The notes under the pieces were generated by a model, which saw nothing but the letters and a program-made list of their open reading frames with translations, ran no database searches and was not told where the DNA came from. This document shows, one piece after another, positions 55,887-64,000 of a DNA stretch of 64,000 nucleotides. Position 1 is the first letter of the stretch, and each line of letters opens with the position of its first letter. A program made the translations under genes and the position numbers. Source of the stretch: Blastobasis lacticolella (taxonomy: Eukaryota; Arthropoda; Insecta; Lepidoptera; Blastobasidae); the NCBI GenBank assembly GCA_905147135.1, contig LR990052.1, forward strand, positions 14,260,200 to 14,324,199, in the 5' to 3' direction.

Positions 55887-55961
55887 TTCACTAAACTTAG
55901 GAATCGGCTAAGTTCTAAAACTAGTTAAGATAGAACTTAAGTAATTCCTAAGTTTAGTGAA
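55887..55961. repeat. 18-bp perfect inverted repeat with inner stem
   Basis: ttcactaaacttaggaat (55887-55904) and its exact complement (55944-55961) enclose a second inverted pair (taagttcta / tagaactta). The whole 75-base segment can fold into one long interrupted hairpin. Possibly a minimal MITE. Confidence 0.8.
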
Positions 55962-56090
55962 AACGACCATTAGTCCTTTTTCGGAAAGACTTTAATATCC
56001 GGTTCGTTGATTGACTCTAGTATTAGTATTTATTGAATTATGATTATGTTAATTAATCTATTATAATATCACACCAATCATCTAGTAGGC

Positions 56091-56285
56091 GCGTACGGGG
56101 TCTGTCCGCCTTGACCCTGTCCCGCAGGATATGGCAAACCAGGTAAATTACAGTAGAGCGACTTCACTACGGTCTGATCCTCGTGACCGGTCTAGATTAA
56201 CGTTAACTGATCTGCCAAATCCTGGATCATGGCGCGCGAAATCACAACCGGAATATTAACGCCAAGATGATTATTTTGCTAATTT
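56091..56285. mobile_element. SINE fragments in opposite orientations
   Basis: 56091-56210 matches the SINE 3' part on the minus strand (gtctgtccgccttgaccctg, cagtagagcgacttcactac). 56211-56285 matches the SINE 3' end on the plus strand (gatctgccaaatcctggatc, ggaatattaacgccaagatg). The two meet tail to tail. Confidence 0.65.
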
Positions 56286-56389
56286 ACGATTGTTGAGCAA
56301 CTATTTTTTTCTATAAGATCTATATAAAACCTGGCGCACATGTTTTTGAACTCTTTACCAATAACATTGCCTTGTGGTGTCCGGCAGAG

Positions 56390-56502
56390 TAGAATATAGC
56401 GCCGATCCGACCACCTGCCAAACGTGGAGATTATGGCAATTTCCTCCACTTATATGGAGGAGTATCAAAGCGGTGGATTTTAATGGGATATTGATGTGAT
56501 GA
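56390..56502 (+). mobile_element. Short RTE-leader-derived element
   Basis: gatccgaccacctgccaaac, then gtggagattatggcaatttc corresponds to the RTE leader block; the end gatattgatgtgatgacg resembles a GAT tail. Same layout as 42370-42515. Confidence 0.45.
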
Positions 56503-57069
56503 CGTGAATAACTTTGAAGAAAAAAGAATAAGAAACCTATCGATGTATCCTAATCGTGTATTCCGAACATTTCCACGGCAGGTAAAAAATGCGATGACCG
56601 GTGAAATGACATCATTCCTACCTGCTGTTTGCGGTGTGTCAAGTTCGAATATAACACTTAAACCTGTTCAACTGTCACTGGGGATCCGCAAGTCGCTACG
56701 TGTTAAACTGATGTAATGCTTACTATTTTAGGAATGTATCTAATTGTTTTTACGGTAAAATGCTATAATCGAGGGATTATCTCATGTGGGTGTTTGTATT
56801 TCGAAACTTTTCTTCTTTCTTATCGTAGAAGGCCGTGGGAGTTAAATCGGGATTATGAGAAGGCAAGAATAATTTGGTCTAGGAAGAGTTTGTTACTTTA
56901 GACACCTAAGGAATAGAGGAATATATATATCATACCTAGTATCGTATTCGCATCGCGTTCGCGAGATTTGGACGCAACCTTATAGTTTTCGACAGTTTAT
57001 AATCTAAAGTGGACTATGTACATCCGCAATCCGTCTATAAGTAATACTTGGTTAGAGGTTATTAGAGGT

Positions 57070-57410
57070 GCGCGTCGGTGACCTAGCGGTATCCGACTCA
57101 TAAACGTAAGGTACCGGGTTCGAATCCTACTGCAGCCATATACCAATGAGTCTTCTCTGAGTAATGTACATTAGTTAAATACGAACCGACGCTCTGATTC
57201 TTGCTCGAAGGAAAACATCGTGACATGCACATTCAGGCGACTGAATATGTAACAAAGATCCAATCTGAATAGATTCCCCTGGTAGCAGGGTCACAGAGGT
57301 CAGATGGCAGTCGCTCCACTGTAATTACCTGATCTGCCAAACCGTGGACCATAGTCAAGGTGGACCCCAGGAGCTCACGTGTGAGAGCGTAACCGGGACA
57401 TTTAGATGAT
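57070..57410 (+). mobile_element. Full-length tRNA-derived SINE
   Basis: Head with tRNA-like B box (gggttcgaatcc), body and 3' end as in the 36114-36454 copy; A box decayed. Confidence 0.82.
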
Positions 57411-59620
57411 TTTTTTTTAACTAATGGTATTTACAATCTTACCGCGATATCTCCAATGTTGGAGTAAATAGCTACACCTATATTACTGCGTACCTATCCG
57501 TGTTCCGTATTATTATTATCCGTATTGATAACGTTTACATACGTTAATTTCAAAGATTTGCGAAGGTCATAGAAATATTTTACGCCATGTATAATAATTT
57601 TATAATATACAAATAGATAAGGTAGCTGATCATCTGAGCCGATAAACGCCGAACAAGTGCTTAGACGGCATTAACATTTCCAATTCGAGATTCCCATCAA
57701 TAGACTAGATAAGCTTTTACTATCACAATAAACAGGTACTAGCTATATTCTATTAGTACACTTCCGCAGCTATGGGGCGATAAACTCATTTGGGAGCAGA
57801 TAAGGTACCTTACATAACCGATAGCACACGACAATAATAATTAATCGAGCAGGAAAGTCCGCCGAACTATCTGTTAGCTAGCAACAAAGCTTCATTCAAG
57901 CATACACAATGGTTACATTATTTTTTTTGGAACTAGCGAAAGCAACTTGCGCAATTGCACGTAAACGACGATTAAAATAATTAATGGCCAGTCCTAATGG
58001 CTTACATCACACAACCTCCTTTGATCCGGCGCTAACAATGCGCCATTAATAAAAGCTATTCTCATTAATAAAATTAACAATTAAACAAATGGTCGGCGAG
58101 CATTGTCTCGGGAGTCTGGCGGATCGTTACTCAAACGCGGTTAATGAAGGCTTAAACGGTCATTTACACATTAATTGTTGGCTTACTGATTTTAAGTCCG
58201 TGACTTATGTGTCACGCTTGCTGGGAATAGTGTATGGACTGACTTAACTGTGTGCCTTCGCCTATCTACCTAACGTTTTCTGAATAGTAAGGAAGGTTAT
58301 ATTTGTTTCAAACTACACTTGCGTTCTTTACACATATTATTATATTAAATGGGAGTCATACGCAACGTACCTTTTTGATTTGTTTTCCCGACGTTTCGGT
58401 ACCCCCACCGTGGTCACGAGAAGACTCGCGTCATCGAGAAAATTAGTTAATAGTATTATTTATTCGTGTGTGTGTCACAGATGCCAGGTATACTAGTTGA
58501 AGAATACATTTCATCAATTTCACTGCTAGACCAGTCAATGGAAGTGGTTGGCGCTAGAGTATCAGGTGTGATGGCGGTCAAATGCCTGGATAGAATAAAA
58601 AAAAAGTACTCTAATAGTTACTTATGTTTATGGTTATTTAAATTCCCTGTTACAATTTCTTGACTACCCCAGTGGCTCAAAGAAATGATGAATTTTAATT
58701 TCTGTTACGGGTCTGGAAGTTATATAAAAAGTATTTAAGTAGCACCCATAACACAACCTTATTGCTTCCTTTGGGTGTACAGTTTTATATAAAGCAGATT
58801 TTAATAGCCAACAACTTTATGTGTCATTAAAATAGGATCATTTTATGCCACCTAATATAGACACCATCTTAAAGATTACGTCGATGTAAAGAAAGAGCCA
58901 CCGCTTCCTTATCACCCTATTTACATTTTATATCAGCTTGAAAGTGGTGAGCTATTTTAAAGCTTACCAGCAGAATACACTGTACGGTGGATTAACTATT
59001 TTTATACTGGTGTTGATACCTTATAAAATATTTCTAGAGACAGTGTGTTTATTAGTGACTTGCACTAAGTTTCATTATTTTGCACTATCTATGCAGACAT
59101 TTGTTGTCCAAAAATCTTATAGCAACATCGTTCCTCAGTATTTACCAAACTTTCAAATATTCCAGGTAACTTTTTAATTCTGATGTTAATAACATTTAAA
59201 AAATGAAATCAAACAATTAACTATTATCAAGATCATTGATTACCTAATTGGTATTGCTAACGTCCATAGGCTACGGTAACTAACTACTTACCATCACTTC
59301 AGTAGTTGAAAAAACAAAATAATACAGAATTATAATAATTTTAGTCTACAAAAACCATGCGCTGTTGATTGGCCCTTTTCACCAGCACCAGTCAGCTTAT
59401 GAGCTTAGTGAGCCAGCGGCGGACGCGCCGTTTAAAAATGTAACAGCAATAAACAGGGAAAAAACAAAGCTTGTCCAAACGGCTTTACCTTGCGCTAACG
59501 TAGGCGGTTACTTAAAAATTCATGGAATTCGAATGTAGCCGTAGTCATATCGTACTTATACGGGTACGCGCCATTTTTATGGCAAGTAAAATATACGAGT
59601 ATTAATAGCAAAATGTGCAA
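57411..59620. other. Gene-poor stretch
   Basis: No host gene recognised. 58375-58440 carries the cccgacgtttcggtaccc...gtggtcacgag block related to the spacer of the foldback at 40434-40593. The rest is unassigned AT-rich DNA. Confidence 0.4.
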
Positions 59621-59624
59621 AGTG

Positions 59625-59763
59625 CTACAAACTTGTCTGATACAGTGGCCAAAACTGGAACTATGGATAAATGCGTCACTTCATTTTTAAACGCATTTGA
59701 AATGTCATGTCAATGCCAACAACAGCGACGACGTCACGACTCGGTTAAGTTTGTGTCACTTAT
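59625..59763. mobile_element. Decayed relative of the ABCF3 3' region MITE
   Basis: agtgctacaaacttgtctga at the left and ggttaagtttgtgtcact at the right match the 23-bp TIR of 21491-21612 with several changes; the interior block gtggccaaaactggaact is also shared in inverse orientation. Confidence 0.65.
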
Positions 59764-60648
59764 CTAACAGTCAAAGATATTGGGCATAGAATTTTTTTGC
59801 TAACAGTAAGTGTACGTTGTTGCGCATTTTTTACAATCGACGCAATAAGCTCTAAGTTTAAAGTGAGTATATGTGTGTCTATCTATAGCAAAAAAGTGCT
59901 CATTTCGATACGTTTTTTAAGCCAGTAAGTTGCGATTGTTCCGAGCTTTATATTATAATAAAAGTCGGCATATTATCGGTTATTTTGAGTATATCGGTTA
60001 ATTATTAACTCATTCCTTAAATCAATTATTCATTTGCTTTTAATAGACATTATGGCTATTTACATATTTTGTTATGTTAAATGTGACATATTATTCAGTG
60101 CCAGAAAACATCCCTTTTCTCTATTTTAGTACTTATCGTAAATACTTATCTTTATCTACATGTGCATTTTCATCAGCCGTATTTAGTCATCAGATATATT
60201 GTAACTGACACATAAAATTTTGGGTAAGGCACAGGGTAAGCAAATTTAAGATTTTTAGAGGCGAATTTTCATTTCTGCCCTGCAAACGTGTATGGATTGT
60301 ACTTGACTCACCATGAGTCACCATGAGCGTGCATTATTGGAATTATTGCATCAGTCATTTGTATTCAACATCAATGGGACATCTAATACTTACGACTTTT
60401 TTAGTGTAGTCCGAAAATGGAGCAAGCCTTGAATGCCTAGAAACTGTGGCCTTGAATGTGTCCAGAGTCCAGACTCAACCCGTATATGTTATGCTTATGA
60501 TGGTAGGTACCTACCTACTGCAATAAGGATAATAACAGAGAGAAAGTGTAAACAAATGTTGATGTTTGTCACTGTCATGCGACATGACAAGCTTGTACGT
60601 AGAAATACCCACTGATAGGAGAGACCACAGACCTCTAATAAAGAAAAT

Positions 60649-60998
60649 AATAATCATCGTGGCGGTAATATCCCGGTTGTGATCTCGCGCACGAGGGCCC
60701 GGGGTCCGCTTTGACCGTGATCCAGGATTTGGCAGATCAGATAATTACAGTAGAGCGACTGCCATCTGACCTCCGTGACCCTACTATCAGGGGAACCTGA
60801 TCAGATTGGATAATGGTTACACATTCAATCGCATGAATGTGCAGGTTTCATTAGAATGTTTTCCTCCATCGTAAGAACATCGGTTAGCATTCAACATAAC
60901 TCAGAAAAGAGTCATTGGTACCCGTATTATTGGAATTCGAACCCGGTAGCTTCCGAGTCGGATACCCTAACTACTCGGCCACCGACCGACACTCACTT
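60649..60998 (-). mobile_element. Full-length tRNA-derived SINE
   Basis: Minus-strand copy with 3' end (atcatcgtggcggtaatatc), body (cgactgccatctgacctccg, ggggaacctgatcagattgg, gaatgtgcaggtttcattag) and tRNA-like head (gaattcgaacccggtagctt read in inverse; A-box region near 60975). Confidence 0.82.
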
Positions 60999-61693
60999 CT
61001 AATACCTTATTACTTATCAGTGATCAGTAGGAGAGACGCATTGGCGACGCTTATAGTGTTGCGGATGGCCATAGCCGGCGGTGACCCTTTTTCATCAGCA
61101 GTGGCCGCTTGTCTATTCGTCTACCGGAAAAGAAGTTGTATAGTTACGAATATTTATTTCACAATCTGTCTCTCCTATCCTTGGGTAGGATTTCATGATT
61201 TTGGTAGGTACTTAATTGGAAAACAACCTCACGAGTCATGGTGGCGCAAAACAGTGCATTGTTTCGCACTCGCACCGTTCACGCAGCTTCGATTCCTATC
61301 GCGGCGTAAACGGACACCTTCATTAGATAACTGGCGCCATATTTCATATGCTATAATGAGAGTGTTTCTTACCCACGGTGTTTTTATGTGTGTAGACAGT
61401 AGCTGTCAGTACGCAGATTTATTTTGTAAATTTATTTAAAAAAATCTTAGGTATTGTGGCCTACAACAGCTGTAGCCTCTATCCCCACCGGTAAGAGTCG
61501 TGAAGTACGTGTGTATCTAAAGTGCGTTTTAATCTGTGCAGTAGTCGATTTGTTATGTGAGATCTCCAAGTGGTGTTGAGTATAGAGATGCGTGAATTTA
61601 GAAACATTTAACAAGACAAATCTTGGGTCGCGTATTACATAAATAAATGGTTTATTTATTTCATCAGTACGAGTCACATCAATAAATTGTTTA

Positions 61694-62167
61694 GGTACAA
61701 AAGAAAGTCGCTTCCCGCCGTCTGTCCCTCTGTATGTTCGCTTAGATCTTTTAAACTACGCAACGGATTTAAAGAGGAGTGTTTCCAGAGCGCAAGTGAT
61801 GATATTTTCAATATTACACTATCATTAACTCAATATTAAATCCAATGAAATTTTATAGACGTGATCCAGAAACCAATCTTGTAGTTATCAGATTATCGTA
61901 TATTCGTGACAATCCTTAAGCCCGGCGCAATTTTGAAACGATATATTTTAACGAAAACCTGACAAACTGGATCACATCACCAAAATTTCATTGACTTTGA
62001 TAGCGTAATTTCGAAAAATACAACGTTTGTATGGAGCGCGCTCGTGAAACACTCCTTTAGTGCGGTTTTTCATAATGATTTAGATAATTTAGTCCCGAAG
62101 GTTCATATTTATAAACATGCATAATATTATAATAGAAAATCCATGTGAAGCCGGGGCGGATAGTTAG
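61694..62167 (+). mobile_element. Helitron-like element carrying a MITE
   Basis: Starts tacaaaagaaagtcgcttcc, then cgccgtctgtccctctgtat, with the internal block aaactacgcaacggattt, and ends gtgaagccggggcggatagt near 62167, where CTAG is mutated. The central part is the insertion 61774-62056. Confidence 0.6.
61774..62056. mobile_element. 283-bp MITE nested in the Helitron-like element
   Basis: Inverted ends gaggagtgtttccagagcgc and (inverse) gagtgtttcacgagcgc; the flanking Helitron sequence resumes (agtgcggtttttc) right after it. The target duplication is perhaps TTA, but it is ambiguous. Confidence 0.65.
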
Positions 62168-64000
62168 TTAATTAACAAACACATATTTTTATAATATAAT
62201 TTTGTGAGTATTAACTTGTTGAATAAATATAATAATTATGGTGTTGGCCACTTCCCATCACTCTACTTCTCTTCTCTTCTCTAGGCAGTAAAAAAATTTA
62301 GAGTCCCGAGGAATTAGGATTTATTTCTGAACTTAGGTTGAAATATGCGCGACATCCGAATTCCGAAACATGAAAGAACCCCTTCCGCGCCGTGTTACGT
62401 TCTATTACACAAGCTTTTACTCATCGTACGCAACGCGAATCGTATCGTATTTCATTCCGCGGCCACACAATTTAGCTGTCAGCCGCGATCCGCCCGCAAA
62501 AGTGGAACAATAACCATTTTCTAGTCCCACGCGGATCGGCACGCGACGCACGCGCCGCAAAAACTGGAGTGATCAAGCGCGTCTTAGATCTGGGGTGGGT
62601 TTTGCGGCTATCAGACGTGGGTGCACAGACTGCAAATTGTAATTTATAGAGGTGCCGATTTCTAGCGCGAAAAGCTCGAACATTCAATTTCGTAGCTATG
62701 CTACGTAACGGGGACAAAATTCACTGTTCGTAGCCGGTTACCAAATGGAAATACTTACTTTGTCACATTTCATATTCCCGCGGAGTCCTATTATTTGTAC
62801 AGAACCAAACCGGAAACAATGAATCTTGAAAAACCAATAACTTGAATAATGAAATTTAAAAAAGAATTTTCAAACTCGATTCTGTATTAGTCTGTTCATC
62901 ATCATTGTCATCGCAGTCCACTGCTGGACATAGGTCTCCCCAGACGCGCCGCTTAGACCGGCCCTCAGTTTTGCGACAATTGCAATTGGTCGTGTCCGAC
63001 AAAATAGAATATATCATTCCAAAAGTGATCATTTGAAGAAGTGGTCCTTTTTAATTGTGGTCATTTCTCATTGGGTTCTAGACCGCCGAAAAGGTAGTAC
63101 AAAACCCCTTCGACTTTAAGGTGTCTACAGTTACTAAGAGGCAGACAAGCTTGCGCCAAAGCAAGAAAATAGGCAACAGCGTTTTTAGTGAGTATTTGCA
63201 AGACTGACATCTCCAACTCGCCGGCCAAACGTGCAGATTATGGTGAAACTATCTACAAAGTGTGTGGAGGAGACTCATTCCCAACAGTGGACATACAAGC
63301 CAATGCAAGCAATTGTTAATGAAAAAACAATCTGTCCTCTTTATAATTTTATTATAGGAAAACTAGGTGCTGGTCTCGATTACGTCCCGCCCTGATAAAA
63401 TATCAGCAGTGCGTTTTCCATCGATCTGATTATCAAACATCGAATAATAATTTATAAACTAAAAAGTAATTTTTATGAAACTTAAATAATATGTTAATAA
63501 AGGCTCATTTACGAGGTCATAGTGTAACCATTTCTACGTTCGATTTGATAATTACAGACGTTTAAACGAGCTTATAACCTTTAATACCGTAATTAATACC
63601 TCCATTGTACGCTTTAACTAGATTTCCATGTGATTTTGTTGTATCTCTCTATTAGCTACAAATACTTAATTGGCCATAATTAAGTGGCGTATTAACATGC
63701 CACTAGACTACATGGGAATGGAAAACTGTGGGTAGTACGCAAAGTGTAACCCATAATTTCAAGATTCATTGTTATTTAAATTGCAGCTGTGCGTGCAACA
63801 AAGCAACTTTTCACTTTAACCCAACTAATGATTTAATTTATATAACATTCTATTTAATTTAAAAATACAGTAATAGACTCATGTCTCTAGCTACCAGCGG
63901 AAGTTTATCTCTATCTTTAATTGCTTAATCTAAACTACCTCCATGATTAAGCCGTAAACAATAATAATTATCGTTACATAAAAATAAATAGCAATCTTGT
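62168..64000. other. Gene-poor end of the window
   Basis: Contains a LINE 3'-end relic on the minus strand at about 62898-62975 (catcattgtcatcgcagtcc, then actgctggacataggtctcc) and an RTE-leader-like short element at 63165-63305. A GC-richer patch at 62450-62560 has no convincing frame. No gene was recognised. Confidence 0.45.
63165..63305 (+). mobile_element. Short RTE-leader-derived element
   Basis: gaaaataggcaacagcgttt, ctccaactcgccggccaaac, gtgcagattatggtgaaact, gtgtgtggaggagactcatt and cccaacagtggacatac: RTE leader blocks joined to a LINE 3'-end-type block without coding sequence between. Confidence 0.5.

Noticed and set aside
60915..61439. 174-codon plus-strand frame
   Set aside because: Its beginning reads through the tRNA-like head of a SINE and the rest crosses a dispersed tail repeat; not a host gene.

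Overview
The window is a piece of an insect nuclear genome, most probably a moth or butterfly. It has GT-AG introns, roughly 35-40% GC background, GC-rich exons inside AT-rich introns, and a dense load of transposons of kinds familiar from Lepidoptera: RTE-like LINEs ending in GATGAT tails, Helitron-like ends of the form TCTATACTAATATTATAAAG...CCGGGGCGGGCCGCTAG, a tRNA-derived SINE and many MITEs. I do not name a species.

Only two host genes can be read in full. ABCF3 (+ strand, 12 exons, 7094-21427, 705 codons) encodes a soluble twin-ABC ATPase of the GCN20/ABCF translation-factor family. All exon phases join and all key motifs are intact. A CDR2/centrocortin-like coiled-coil gene (- strand, 6 exons, 38032 down to 25046, 796 codons) reads towards ABCF3. 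The two genes are tail to tail, with about 3.6 kb between their stop codons. There is no operon and no sign that they work together.

Layout: 1-5.7 kb holds remnants of three LINEs, including a decayed element with an esterase-like N-terminal region. From 5.8 to 6.85 kb a 1-kb inverted-repeat element carrying a second nested element sits just upstream of ABCF3. Introns 3, 8 and 9 of ABCF3 are loaded with mobile DNA: a MITE, a nearly complete RTE with a target-site duplication, a 251-bp MITE, a SINE, and a TIR element carrying Helitron sequence. From 25 to 38 kb lies the CDR2/centrocortin-like gene, with a 7.9-kb first intron. From 38 to 64 kb the DNA is mainly gene-poor and repeat-rich (SINEs, MITEs, foldbacks, Helitron-like pieces, and one long open LINE reverse-transcriptase frame on the - strand at 44641-46325). 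The only candidate host signals there are at 53.3-53.5 kb (TATA box plus a signal-peptide-like ORF) and 54.0-54.65 kb (a GC/CpG-rich patch with a short hydrophobic ORF).

I found no CRISPR array, no genuine tRNA or rRNA gene and no gene cluster that looks like a new biological system. The most informative observations are structural: nested insertions whose order can be worked out from the sequence alone (including an empty-site comparison inside the window), a perfect 32-bp hairpin, a 57-bp near-perfect foldback, and the candidate secreted-peptide exon.
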